64,000 bases of DNA from Fen-1273 sp963837815 (GTDB taxonomy: Bacteria; Bacteroidota; Ignavibacteria; UBA10030; UBA6906). The notes below the pieces were generated by a model that was not told where the DNA came from, made no database searches, and worked only from the letters and a program-made list of their open reading frames with translations. Both the position numbers and the translations under genes were made by a program. The DNA lies in the NCBI GenBank assembly GCA_963837815.1, contig CAWIOS010000012.1, positions 558,001-622,000 of the forward strand. Direction: 5' to 3'. Below, in pieces: positions 1 to 8,494 of the stretch (position 1 is the first letter of the stretch; each line of letters starts with the position of its first letter).

Positions 1-119
1 CCGACGGTGGCGAGGAGACAGGGACAGAGGTCGGGACGGTGAGCGTGGAATATGACGAGCTCCTCGACATGCCGGAAGACGTGATGGCACGCGTACTCAC
101 GCTTCTCCCCCGGGGGTAG
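1..119 (+). CDS. C-terminal fragment of an unidentified upstream gene
   Basis: An open frame enters from the left edge (first full codon at base 3) and stops at TAG 117-119. The readable tail is about 38 residues, acidic at first and ending in MARVLTLLPRG. Codon use is GC-rich like the neighbours, which suggests real coding sequence. Too little is left to name a family. The AT-richer gap that follows (120-286) probably holds the promoter or leader of the next gene. Confidence 0.45.
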   Translation, partial: DGGEETGTEVGTVSVEYDELLDMPEDVMARVLTLLPRG

Positions 120-286
120 GCAGGTACCCCCCCTCCCGTCTGCAGCGCGGATGATCCGGGGGCGGCATGAATTTTCCCCGTTTTTTCCTCATTTTTCCGA
201 GGATTCAATCACGATATGCGGGAGGCATGGAACCTTACCCGGAGGCTCAATGTTTTCAAGAAAAGTGTGACGAAGAAAAAGGGTCA

Positions 287-1360
287 GTGAAGATCGTCCA
301 CGTGAAGAAGCGAGTCCTTTTCATCTGCGGTTCCATCAATCAGACCAGGCAGCTGCATCAGATCTCGATGCATCTGCCTGACGTCGATGCTTCGTTTACC
401 CCGTACTACTGCGACGGAATCCTCGAGATCATCCGCAAATCGGGGATTATCGATTCCACGATTCTCGGCAGCAAGCTGAAAGATCGCTGCCTCGCGTACC
501 TCCGCACGTACGATCTGGACATTGATGACAGGGGGACTCACGGCCCTTATGACCTCGTCGTCACATGTTCGGATCTTATCGTTCCGCGCAACATACGCAA
601 GACCCCCTGCGTACTCGTTCAGGAAGGGATGACCGATCCCGAGGACCTGGTCTACCATATCGTGCGGCGGCTGAAGTTCCTCCCGCTGTGGCTCGCCAGC
701 ACGTCGACAACAGGGATGAGCGGAATGTACGACCGGTTCTGCGTGGCGAGCGAAGGATACCGCGACCTGTTCATTCGCAAGGGGGCCGACCCCGCGACGA
801 TCGACGTGACGGGGATACCGAACTTTGACAACTGCGCACTCTACCTGAAAAACGCATTCCCCCTGAAGCACTTCGTTCTCGTGTGCACGTCGGACATGCG
901 GGAGACGTTCAAGTTCGAGAACCGAAAGAAGTTCATACTGAAGGCGGTCCGGATCGCCGCCGGACGACAACTCCTGTTCAAGCTGCACCCCAACGAGAAT
1001 TTTGCGAGGGCGGAGAGGGAAATCCGCCGTTATGCCCCCGGCGCGTTGGTGTACACATCCGGCAACACCGAGGAGATGATCGCCAACTGCGACGTCCTTA
1101 TCACGCGGCTTTCGACAACAGTGTACGTCGGCATGGCCCTCGGGAAGGAATGTTATTCGGACTTCGACATGGACGATCTCCGCAGGCTTCTCCCGCTCCA
1201 GAACCGATCGGCCGCAAGGAACATCGCCGATGTCTGCTCCCGTCTCCTCGAAGAGGGCATGGTGCACGAGGAGACCGCCGTTGAACCGCTACACCGGACC
1301 GGGGGAGGAGGCATGTACAGGGCGATCATGGCGGGACTGTTTCGCGGGATCGCGCCATGA
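287..1360 (+). CDS. GT-B-fold glycosyltransferase / CDP-glycerol glycerophosphotransferase-like protein
   Basis: A 357-residue protein, probably cytoplasmic, in the style of GT-B transferases that act on surface polysaccharides. The second half carries a KLHPNENF segment followed by a region ending LITRLSTTVYVGMALGK. These resemble the nucleotide-binding half of CDP-glycerol glycerophosphotransferase and polysaccharide-transferase families. I chose GTG 287 because the core fold begins at once (VKKRVLFICG). The frame stays open upstream to ATG 167, but those 40 residues come from T-rich, non-coding-like DNA. ATG 227 is a third option, although its GGGAGG lies only one base away. The stop overlaps the next start by 4 bases (ATGA), so it is probably co-translated with the cytidylyltransferase. 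Donor and acceptor cannot be told; an epimerase-like role is possible. Confidence 0.6.
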   Translation: MKIVHVKKRVLFICGSINQTRQLHQISMHLPDVDASFTPYYCDGILEIIRKSGIIDSTILGSKLKDRCLAYLRTYDLDIDDRGTHGPYDLVVTCSDLIVPRNIRKTPCVLVQEGMTDPEDLVYHIVRRLKFLPLWLASTSTTGMSGMYDRFCVASEGYRDLFIRKGADPATIDVTGIPNFDNCALYLKNAFPLKHFVLVCTSDMRETFKFENRKKFILKAVRIAAGRQLLFKLHPNENFARAEREIRRYAPGALVYTSGNTEEMIANCDVLITRLSTTVYVGMALGKECYSDFDMDDLRRLLPLQNRSAARNIADVCSRLLEEGMVHEETAVEPLHRTGGGGMYRAIMAGLFRGIAP

Positions 1361-2160
1361 GGACGCTCGTCGTCGTGCAGGCCCGGACGGGTTCGACTCG
1401 GCTCCCCGGGAAGGTGATGATGCCCCTGGCGGGGGAACCGCTGCTCCGGCGGATGATAGAGCGGGTACAGGCGGCAAAAAGCCCGTGTGAACTCGTTGTC
1501 GCGACGACGACGGAAAGTACCGATGACGGAATACGCGCACTTTGCCGCCGGATCGGGGTGGAGTGCTTCAGCGGCCATCCGACGGACCTGCTCGACAGGC
1601 ATTACCGCGCTGCGGTCTCGTCCCGGGCGGACGAGGTCGTCAAGATCCCCTCGGATTGTCCCCTCATCGACCCGGCGGTCATTGACAGAGTTCTCGCATC
1701 CCACGCCGAACGCCGGGGGAGTGTCGATTACACGAGCAATCTCCACCCCGCGACGTATCCCGACGGCAACGACGTGGAGGTCGTCCCGTTCGCCGTTCTG
1801 GAGGAGGCCCACCGCGAAGCGGCGCGGCCGCTCGAACGGGAGCACACGACCCCCTTCATATGGGAGCGGCCGGACCGGTACCGTACCCGGAACGTTGCAT
1901 GGGAGACCGGACTGAATTACTCGATGACGCACCGCTGGACGATCGACTACCCTGAAGATTATGCATTCATCAAGACAGTCTACGACGAACTCTGGTCTCC
2001 AACGGAGCAGCCGTTCCGGATGGACGAGATACTCCGCCTGCTGGAGGAGCGCCCGGAGATCGCGCAGATCAACGCCGCGTACGCCGGCCTGAACTGGTAC
2101 AGGAACCATGCACACGAGCTCACCACCGTTTCACCCTCGGAGTACCGGCAGATTGCCTGA
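1357..2160 (+). CDS. SpsF-type cytidylyltransferase (acylneuraminate cytidylyltransferase family)
   Basis: A 267-residue nucleotidyltransferase expected to activate an acidic sugar as a CMP-sugar. Residues 8-19 (QARTGSTRLPGK) are the classic nucleotide-binding loop of the KdsB/NeuA/SpsF family, and SDCPLIDP at 99-106 is the metal-binding segment. The length fits SpsF proteins of spore-coat and surface polysaccharide clusters. With the NeuB-like enzyme at 6772 it supplies both hallmark steps of nonulosonate pathways, condensation and CMP activation. The start overlaps the previous stop by ATGA. The exact sugar is not predictable from sequence. Confidence 0.82.
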   Translation: MRTLVVVQARTGSTRLPGKVMMPLAGEPLLRRMIERVQAAKSPCELVVATTTESTDDGIRALCRRIGVECFSGHPTDLLDRHYRAAVSSRADEVVKIPSDCPLIDPAVIDRVLASHAERRGSVDYTSNLHPATYPDGNDVEVVPFAVLEEAHREAARPLEREHTTPFIWERPDRYRTRNVAWETGLNYSMTHRWTIDYPEDYAFIKTVYDELWSPTEQPFRMDEILRLLEERPEIAQINAAYAGLNWYRNHAHELTTVSPSEYRQIA

Positions 2161-2193
2161 GACTCCTCGCCACACTCGCCGGAACAGATAACA

Positions 2194-3048
2194 ATGGATC
2201 AGCAGCGGATTCAGGAATTACAGCAGACCGCACTGCGAGTGCGGGAGCACATCATCAGGATGTCGACGGACGGCGGGTGCTTCATCGGCGCATCCCTTTC
2301 CTGCGCGGACATACTCGTCTACATGTACGGGGAGGTCCTCTCCGCGGGCACTTCGCGCACCGCCGACCCGGCAAGGGACTACCTGTTCCTCTCGAAGGGG
2401 CATGATGTCCCCGCGCTGTACGGGACGCTCGCAGAATTCGGTTTCATCGAACGCGGCAGGCTCGCCAATCACCTGAAGACAAACGATGCCATCTACTGGC
2501 ACCCGAACCGCCGGGTTCCCGGAGTGGAATTCCACTCGGGTTCGCTGGGACACCTCATTGCGGTCGGGATCGGCGTCGCACTCGACATCAAGATGCGCGG
2601 GGGATCGAACCGGGTGTACGTCGTCATGGGAGACGGCGAGCTCAACGAAGGCTCGGTCTGGGAAGCGCTTCTCGTGGCACACGCCCGGAAGCTCGACAAC
2701 CTCGTCGCGGTGATCGACAGGAACCAGTTCCAGGCGAACGTGAGGACGGAGGAGCTGAGCATTCTCGACCCGCTCGAGCCCAAATTCGAAGCGTTCGGAT
2801 GGCCGGCCGTCCGCGCGGACGGGCACGACTTCCGGAGCCTGGAGGGCGCGTTCGCCCGCACCCCCCCTGACGGGCACCCGCACGTCATCATCGCGGACAC
2901 CGTCCGCGGCAAGGGGCTCCCTTCGATCGAAGCCAGGGCGGACCGGTGGTTCGTCAATTTCTCGCACGACGAGGTCGCCATGCTCCTCGAGGAGCTTCAC
3001 GGAACGGGGAAGGCCGCGCTTGTCTCCGAAACGCTCATGGTGAGGTGA
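2194..3048 (+). CDS. Transketolase, N-terminal (TPP-binding) subunit
   Basis: A 284-residue N-terminal half of a split transketolase. The thiamine-diphosphate/Mg motif GDGELNEG spans residues 146-153. SKGH at 67-70 and GSLGHLIAVGIG near 117-127 are also transketolase-like. The partner half lies 3 bases downstream. Split transketolases transfer two-carbon ketol units. Here, inside a sugar operon rather than beside pentose-phosphate genes, the pair is probably dedicated to building or remodelling the carbon chain of a specialised sugar; that assignment is inference. ATG 2194 follows a 33-base gap after the cytidylyltransferase. Confidence 0.9.
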   Translation: MDQQRIQELQQTALRVREHIIRMSTDGGCFIGASLSCADILVYMYGEVLSAGTSRTADPARDYLFLSKGHDVPALYGTLAEFGFIERGRLANHLKTNDAIYWHPNRRVPGVEFHSGSLGHLIAVGIGVALDIKMRGGSNRVYVVMGDGELNEGSVWEALLVAHARKLDNLVAVIDRNQFQANVRTEELSILDPLEPKFEAFGWPAVRADGHDFRSLEGAFARTPPDGHPHVIIADTVRGKGLPSIEARADRWFVNFSHDEVAMLLEELHGTGKAALVSETLMVR

Positions 3049-3051
3049 CGC

Positions 3052-3972
3052 GTGGAAACCCGGACGTACGAACATGTGCTCAGGGAAACCGCGCTCGCGG
3101 ACGAGAGCATCGTCGTCATGACCGCCGAGAACCGGGTGGCCATCAGAAACCTCCCGGGGATCCTCGGAAACAGGTTCATCGACGTCGGCATCGCGGAGCA
3201 GACGATGGTGGGCGCCGCCGCCGGGCTTGCACTCAGGGGGCGGAAGCCGGTCATCCACGCGCTTGCCACGTTTCTCACAATGAGGGCGTTCGAGTTCATA
3301 CGGACAGACGTCGGAATCGGAAACCTCCCCGTCAAGATCGTCGGGGGCGTCGCGGGGTTCCTTTCGGACGGGAACGGCCCCACACACCAGGCGCTCGAAG
3401 ACATCGCGCTCATGCGCGGGATTCCTCACATGCAGGTCTTCTCCCCCGCGGACGGGGAAGACATGGTGATCGGGCTCCCCTCCATTCTCGCGTCCCCGTC
3501 CCCCTGCTACATCCGGTACAACGCTCTCCCCGCACCGGTCCGGCACAGCACGGACTTCCGGCCGGGGAAGGCGGAGGTCGTGGCGGAGGGGAGTGACGTC
3601 GCGATACTCGTGCACGGATTCCTCCTGCGGGAGGTGATGCGCGCGCTCCCGGTGCTCCGCGGGCAGGGGCTCTCCGTGAGGGTCGTCAACATGCGGATGC
3701 TTCAGCCCGTCGACGAGCCAGAGATTCTCCGGGGGGCCCGGGAGACCCGTCTCCTCGTGACGGTGGAGGATCATTTCGTGACCGGGGGGCTTGCGACGAT
3801 CGCCGCCGAGACGCTCACACGCGCCCGGACTACGGCACGCCACCTCCCGATCGCGCTCGAGGGGCGGTGGTTCACACCGGGACTCCTGGATCCCGTCCTC
3901 GAGGCGGAGGGCTTCACGGGGCCGCAGATCGCACAGAGAATTCTGAACGCATTCCGGAACAATCAGGATTAG
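3052..3972 (+). CDS. Transketolase, C-terminal subunit
   Basis: A 306-residue partner of the preceding gene, with the pyrimidine-binding and C-terminal transketolase domains. VGIAEQTMVGAAAGLAL at about 45-61 includes the conserved glutamate (E49) that activates thiamine diphosphate in this superfamily. DGNGPTHQALEDIALMR is the usual His-containing loop. The start is GTG 3052, only 3 bases after the N-terminal subunit stops, with GGTGAGGTGA upstream. The two chains should form one alpha2beta2-type enzyme. Confidence 0.9.
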   Translation: METRTYEHVLRETALADESIVVMTAENRVAIRNLPGILGNRFIDVGIAEQTMVGAAAGLALRGRKPVIHALATFLTMRAFEFIRTDVGIGNLPVKIVGGVAGFLSDGNGPTHQALEDIALMRGIPHMQVFSPADGEDMVIGLPSILASPSPCYIRYNALPAPVRHSTDFRPGKAEVVAEGSDVAILVHGFLLREVMRALPVLRGQGLSVRVVNMRMLQPVDEPEILRGARETRLLVTVEDHFVTGGLATIAAETLTRARTTARHLPIALEGRWFTPGLLDPVLEAEGFTGPQIAQRILNAFRNNQD

Positions 3973-3978
3973 CACGCC

Positions 3979-5328
3979 ATGCCGAACAGTGTCGGGACAA
4001 ACGCCGATTACCCCCCCATCGAACACTCCAACGCGCTCTATGAGCGCGCCAGGACGCTTATCCCCGCGGCCACGCAGACGCTCGCAAAGGGTCCCGGCCA
4101 GTACGTCCGGGGGGTAGCGCCGAAATACCTCAAGAGGGGAAAAGGTGCACGCGTGTGGGACGTGGACGGAAACGAATTCATCGATTACCAGATGGGGATC
4201 GGCCCCCTCTCGCTCGGCTACTGCTACGACGGCGTGGACCGCGCAATCGCGGAACAGCTCAGGGACGGGATCACGTTCTCGATGATGCACCCGCTCGAGG
4301 TGGAGGTGGCGGAGATGATACGCGAGACCGTTCCCGGCGCGGAGATGGTGCGGTACAGCAAGACCGGATGCGACGTCACGTCCGCGGCGGTCCGGCTCGC
4401 CCGCGCATACACGGGGAGGAGCAAGGTTCTCTGCTGCGGGTACCACGGGTGGCACGACTGGTATATCGCCGTGACGGACCGGAACGCCGGCATCCCCCGC
4501 CCGGTCCAGGACCTGACGTACACGTTCAACTACAACGACATCAATTCGGTCATCGACGGGGTGGACGACGAGACGGCGTGCGTCATACTCGAGCCGGTCG
4601 TTTTCGAGCCGCCGAAAGACGACTTCCTGGCGAAGCTCCGCGACGTCTGCACGGCGAGGGGCGTCGTCCTCATATTCGACGAAATGTGGACGGGATTCCG
4701 CCTTGCCGCGGGGGGGGCGCAGGAATATTTCGGCGTCAGGGCCGATCTCATGACGTATTCCAAGGCGATCGCCAACGGGATGCCGATTGCCGTCCTTGCC
4801 GGGCGGGAAGAGATTATGACGCTCTGCGAGAAGGACGTCTTCTTCTTCACGACGTTCGGGGGGGAGGCGCTCTCGCTCGCCGCGGCGAAGGCGACGATTA
4901 CAGAGATACGCACACGGAACGTCCCCGCGGCGCTTCACCGGCAGGGGAAGAAGATCCGGGAGGGATACAACGCGATCGCGGCGGGGATCGGGATGGAGTA
5001 CACGCGGTGCACCGGGATGGACTGCAGGACGCTCGTCACGTTCGACGGAAGCGCCGGGAACCCCCTCCACGTGAAATCGCTTCTCCAGCAGGAGCTCTTT
5101 AAGCGGGGGATACTCTGGGGGGGATCGCACAACATGAGCTTCTCCCACACGGACGCCGACATCGCCGCAACGCTCGACGCGTACAGGGAAGCGCTCCCCC
5201 TGGTTCACGATGCGGTCAGGAGCGGGAGCGTCGCAGCGGCCCTCCGCGGAATTCCGGTCGACCCGGTCTTCCGCCGGACGGGGAATTTCAACACGAAGCC
5301 CGCGGTTCCTGCGGGAGGGCGCTCCTGA
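3979..5328 (+). CDS. Class III PLP-dependent aminotransferase (glutamate-1-semialdehyde aminotransferase-like)
   Basis: A 449-residue fold-type I aminotransferase of the HemL/class III group. The PLP lysine is K262 in TYSKAIANGMP. IFDEMWTGFR supplies the conserved Asp that contacts the PLP ring nitrogen, and GYHGWHDW lies earlier. HemL proper makes 5-aminolevulinate for haem. Here the gene sits between transketolase and a dehydrogenase in a sugar operon, so amination of a keto- or aldehydo-sugar intermediate is more likely (inference). The TGATG junction makes its stop overlap the next start by one base, a sign of translational coupling. Confidence 0.85.
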   Translation: MPNSVGTNADYPPIEHSNALYERARTLIPAATQTLAKGPGQYVRGVAPKYLKRGKGARVWDVDGNEFIDYQMGIGPLSLGYCYDGVDRAIAEQLRDGITFSMMHPLEVEVAEMIRETVPGAEMVRYSKTGCDVTSAAVRLARAYTGRSKVLCCGYHGWHDWYIAVTDRNAGIPRPVQDLTYTFNYNDINSVIDGVDDETACVILEPVVFEPPKDDFLAKLRDVCTARGVVLIFDEMWTGFRLAAGGAQEYFGVRADLMTYSKAIANGMPIAVLAGREEIMTLCEKDVFFFTTFGGEALSLAAAKATITEIRTRNVPAALHRQGKKIREGYNAIAAGIGMEYTRCTGMDCRTLVTFDGSAGNPLHVKSLLQQELFKRGILWGGSHNMSFSHTDADIAATLDAYREALPLVHDAVRSGSVAAALRGIPVDPVFRRTGNFNTKPAVPAGGRS

Positions 5329-6143
5329 TGGAGCAGTTTCCGCTCCGGGGGAGGACCGCCATTGTGACGGGGGCCCTCGGGCTTCTCGGCCGCGAGCACT
5401 GCGCGGCGCTCGCGGAGGCCGGCGCGCGTGTCGTGGCGGCCGACCTGGACGGGCGGGGCTGCGAGGAATTTGCCGGCGCAACCGCGGCGAACTACGGGGG
5501 GGACTCGATCGGCGTCGGGACGGACGTCACGCGTGAGGAATCGCTCATCGAGGCCCGGGACGCCGTCCTCCGGAATTTCGGGTCGATCGACATACTCGTC
5601 AACAACGCCGCGATCAACGACAGGTTCGAAGACCCCGCGTCGGCCGCGGAACAATCGAAGTTCGAATCATACCCGCTCGAGCTCTGGAAGAAATCGTTCG
5701 ACGTGAACGTCACGGGGACATTCCTCTGCTCGCAGGTCTTCGGGACGGTCATGGCGGAACAGGGGCGCGGGTCCATCATCAACATCGCATCGACATACGG
5801 GATCGTGGCGCCCGACCAGTCGCTGTACAGGAAACGGGACGGGACACAGAGCTTCTACAAGACTCCCTCGTATCCCGCGACGAAGGGAGCGGTTCTCGCG
5901 TTCACGCGCTTTCTCGCGGCGTACTGGGGAACCAGGGGAGTCCGCGTGAACGCCCTCTCTCCCGGCGGCGTGGAGAATTCGCAGGAGAGGTTCTTCGTCG
6001 AGCAGTATTCGGCCCGGACGCCGCTCGGACGGATGGCGGCCCCGTCGGACTACCGCGGGGCGATCGTGTTTCTCGCGGGGGACGCGTCGGCGTATATGAC
6101 GGGGGCGAACCTCGTCGTGGACGGGGGCTGGACCGCATGGTAA
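5328..6143 (+). CDS. Short-chain dehydrogenase/reductase (SDR)
   Basis: A 271-residue classical SDR. The Rossmann signature TGALGLLG is at 14-21, the NNAA motif follows in mid-protein, then IINIAS with the catalytic serine region, and the catalytic Tyr182/Lys186 pair in YPATK. The C-terminal MTGANLVVDGG is typical of the family. It likely oxidises or reduces a sugar hydroxyl/keto group to set up, or follow, the aminotransferase step. It is coupled to the aminotransferase by TGATG and overlaps the phosphatase gene by 7 bases. Confidence 0.88.
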   Translation: MEQFPLRGRTAIVTGALGLLGREHCAALAEAGARVVAADLDGRGCEEFAGATAANYGGDSIGVGTDVTREESLIEARDAVLRNFGSIDILVNNAAINDRFEDPASAAEQSKFESYPLELWKKSFDVNVTGTFLCSQVFGTVMAEQGRGSIINIASTYGIVAPDQSLYRKRDGTQSFYKTPSYPATKGAVLAFTRFLAAYWGTRGVRVNALSPGGVENSQERFFVEQYSARTPLGRMAAPSDYRGAIVFLAGDASAYMTGANLVVDGGWTAW

Positions 6144-6775
6144 CGCGGAAACGAAAACCGGCGCGCAGACGGCCGCTGAGCTCCCGCGAGCTGAAGAAGC
6201 GCGCCTCGGCCGTCCGGCTGGTGCTGACGGACAACGACGGCGTCCTGACGGACACCGGGGTCTACTACGGACCGACGGGAGAGGTCTTCAAGAGGTTCTC
6301 CATACGGGACGGGATGGGCGTACGGCTCCTCCGCACCGAAGGGATAGAGACGGCGATCATCACGGGGGAAACCTCCCCTTCCATCCGCCGGCGCGCGGAG
6401 AAGCTCAAGATGAGGTTCCTGTACCTCGGGATCGACGACAAGCGGCTCCATCTGGAAAACATACTTGCAAGCACACGGCTTGCGCCGCACCAGATCGCGT
6501 ACATCGGAGACGATGTGAACGATCTGGGCATCATCGAGGCGATCCGGGAGGAGGGGCTGACCGGGGCGCCGTCCGACGCGATGCCGCAGGTGGCGCGCGC
6601 GGTGCATTACCTCTGCGGCACGCCGGGAGGGAGGGGGGCATTCCGCGAGTTTGCCGACTGGCTCATCGACCTGAGGCAGGAGGGGGCGCCCATGGCGCCC
6701 CAGTCGCCCCGGGCGTCCGGGAATGAGCCCACGTCACTCACACACGCAACAACAACACAGAAGGTGCGGGCATGA
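6137..6775 (+). CDS. KdsC-type HAD phosphatase
   Basis: A 212-residue C0-type HAD hydrolase resembling KdsC (Kdo-8-phosphate phosphatase) and the phosphatase domain of NeuA fusions. The nucleophile and acid/base aspartates are D32 and D34 in LTDNDGVLTD, and motif IV is GDDVNDLG at 124-131. Such enzymes remove phosphate from the NeuB/KdsA product before CMP activation, so the gene fits between the synthase and the cytidylyltransferase. Motif II reads ITGETS, not the ITGR more familiar in KdsC. A basic N-terminal extension of about 25 residues and a Pro/Ser/Thr-rich tail are unusual. Confidence 0.85.
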   Translation: MVTRKRKPARRRPLSSRELKKRASAVRLVLTDNDGVLTDTGVYYGPTGEVFKRFSIRDGMGVRLLRTEGIETAIITGETSPSIRRRAEKLKMRFLYLGIDDKRLHLENILASTRLAPHQIAYIGDDVNDLGIIEAIREEGLTGAPSDAMPQVARAVHYLCGTPGGRGAFREFADWLIDLRQEGAPMAPQSPRASGNEPTSLTHATTTQKVRA

Positions 6776-7698
6776 GCAACGCATGCGTACGGATCGGGCG
6801 CCACGCCGTCGGAGAGGGGGAGCCCGTCTTCATCATCGCTGAAATCGGGATCAACCACAACGGTTCGCTTGCAATCGCAAAGAAGCTTATCGACGGGGCC
6901 GTGCTTGCCGGGTGCGACGCGGTGAAATTTCAGAAGAGGACGCCGGAACTCTGCGTCCCGCGCGACCAGTGGGACATCGAGCGGGACACCCCCTGGGGGC
7001 GGATGAAGTACATCGACTACCGGCGCCGGGTGGAGTTCGGCGAGAGCGAGTACGCAGAAATCGACAGGTACTGCCGCGAGCGGGAGATCCTCTGGTTCGC
7101 ATCCTGCTGGGACGAGGAAGCGGTCGATTTCATGGAGAAGTTCGACCCACCGTGCTACAAGGCCGCCTCCGCATCGCTCACGGATGCCGCGCTCCTCCTG
7201 AAGAAGAGGGGAACCGGCAGGCCGCTCATCATCTCGACGGGGATGTCCACGCGCGAGGAGATCGAACAGGCGGTGACCGCCGTCGGCCGGGAGAACCTCC
7301 TCATCGCCCATTCCACGTCGACGTATCCCTGTCCCCCCGGCGAGCTGAACCTGAAAGTCATACAGACCCTCAGGGGGGAGTATCCCGACTGCCCGATCGG
7401 ATACTCGGGGCACGAAGTCGGCCTCTCCCCCACGTGGGCGGCGGTCTCGCTCGGTGCGACGTTCGTGGAGAGGCATATCACGCTCGACCGCGCGATGTGG
7501 GGAAGCGACCAGGCGGCCTCCGTGGAAATCAGCGGGTTCATGAGGCTCGTGTCCAATATCCGGGACATCGAAAAAGCGATGGGCGACGGGATAAAACGCG
7601 TGTACGAAGCGGAGATGGGACAGCGGACAAAGCTCCGCAGGGTGCGCTCCGCGAACGCCACCATGGAACTCCACCGGGTTTCCCCCAATGGCCATTGA
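6772..7698 (+). CDS. NeuB/SpsE-type nonulosonate synthase without a SAF domain
   Basis: A 308-residue TIM-barrel enzyme of the NeuB family, which condenses phosphoenolpyruvate with a sugar to form a 3-deoxy-2-ulosonate. It has IAEIGINHNG near the N-terminus, AVKFQK, and the two predicted metal-binding histidines H180 (AHSTSTYP) and H214 (GYSGHE). The WGSDQAAS loop replaces the GPDH-type loop of sialic acid synthases. Characterised NeuB proteins run to about 350 residues and end in an antifreeze-like SAF domain whose Arg completes the active site; this one stops before it. The start overlaps the phosphatase stop by ATGA. The substrate is unknown and may be an unusual amino sugar. Confidence 0.87.
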   Translation: MSNACVRIGRHAVGEGEPVFIIAEIGINHNGSLAIAKKLIDGAVLAGCDAVKFQKRTPELCVPRDQWDIERDTPWGRMKYIDYRRRVEFGESEYAEIDRYCREREILWFASCWDEEAVDFMEKFDPPCYKAASASLTDAALLLKKRGTGRPLIISTGMSTREEIEQAVTAVGRENLLIAHSTSTYPCPPGELNLKVIQTLRGEYPDCPIGYSGHEVGLSPTWAAVSLGATFVERHITLDRAMWGSDQAASVEISGFMRLVSNIRDIEKAMGDGIKRVYEAEMGQRTKLRRVRSANATMELHRVSPNGH

Positions 7699-8494
7699 GC
7701 TCCTGTCGCCGATCGTCATCGCCGGAGCGGCGATACTCTTCATCCCCCTGGAGAGGATGTTCCCGTACGACCGGGGCCAGAAGATATTCCGCGACGGGTT
7801 CTGGACCGACCTCATCTGGTACACGTTCGTCCAGAGTTACGTGCTGGCGCTCGTCATCAGCATGATCATACGCCGGATCGACAACGGGACCGGGTTCTCG
7901 CGCCTTCACATCGTAAGCGGCTGGCCGCTGGCCGCGCAGCTCGGATTCTTCCTCGTGACGCACGACCTGTACATTTATCTCTTCCACAGGCTGCAGCACC
8001 GGTCCCCGCTCCTCTGGAGGATACACGAGGCCCATCACTCGGTCACGGAAGTCGACTGGCTCGCGGGGACCCGGTCGCACGCACTCGAGATACTCATCAA
8101 CCAGACGATCGAATTCCTCCCGATGACGCTCCTGGGGGCCGCCCCCGAACTTCCCCTGATCAAGGGGATGGTCGACGCCGTCTGGGGGATGTTCATCCAT
8201 TCAAACCTCGACGTCCGGCTCGGACGGGCGGGGATTCTCATCAACGGCCCCGAACTGCACCGGTGGCACCATGCCCGTGAGATCACCGAGGGGGGGATCA
8301 ACTTCGGAACAAAGCTCGCCGTGTGGGACTATCTCTTCGGCACGGTGGTCCGACCGGCGCGGAAACCCTCCGGGTACGGGCTCACATCGTATTTCCCCCG
8401 CGGGTATTTTTCACAGACGCTTTTTGCGTTCAGGCCGTTTGCGCCCGCCCGTGCGGACGAGAGCCCGGGGAGAGAAAGGACGTCCGACGCATGA
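7688..8494 (+). CDS. Fatty acid hydroxylase / sterol desaturase family membrane protein
   Basis: A 268-residue integral membrane di-iron enzyme. Histidine clusters typical of the superfamily are visible: H92, H100 and H104 (HDLYIYLFHRLQH), H113/H116/H117 (HEAHH), H131, and H191/H194/H195 (HRWHH). Hydrophobic segments lie at about 5-22, 40-62 and 80-100. Family members hydroxylate or desaturate lipids or cleave ether lipids. It overlaps the NeuB-like gene by 11 bases and so belongs to the sugar operon, perhaps modifying the lipid that carries the glycan. That role is inference. Confidence 0.82.
   Translation: MAIELLSPIVIAGAAILFIPLERMFPYDRGQKIFRDGFWTDLIWYTFVQSYVLALVISMIIRRIDNGTGFSRLHIVSGWPLAAQLGFFLVTHDLYIYLFHRLQHRSPLLWRIHEAHHSVTEVDWLAGTRSHALEILINQTIEFLPMTLLGAAPELPLIKGMVDAVWGMFIHSNLDVRLGRAGILINGPELHRWHHAREITEGGINFGTKLAVWDYLFGTVVRPARKPSGYGLTSYFPRGYFSQTLFAFRPFAPARADESPGRERTSDA

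Noticed and set aside
2218..5481. Open frame of more than 1000 codons on the minus strand opposite the transketolase and aminotransferase genes
   Set aside because: It mirrors the codon structure of the GC-rich + strand genes, has low-complexity Arg/Pro/Asp-rich translation and no recognisable domain. The same kind of antisense frame appears opposite most genes here.
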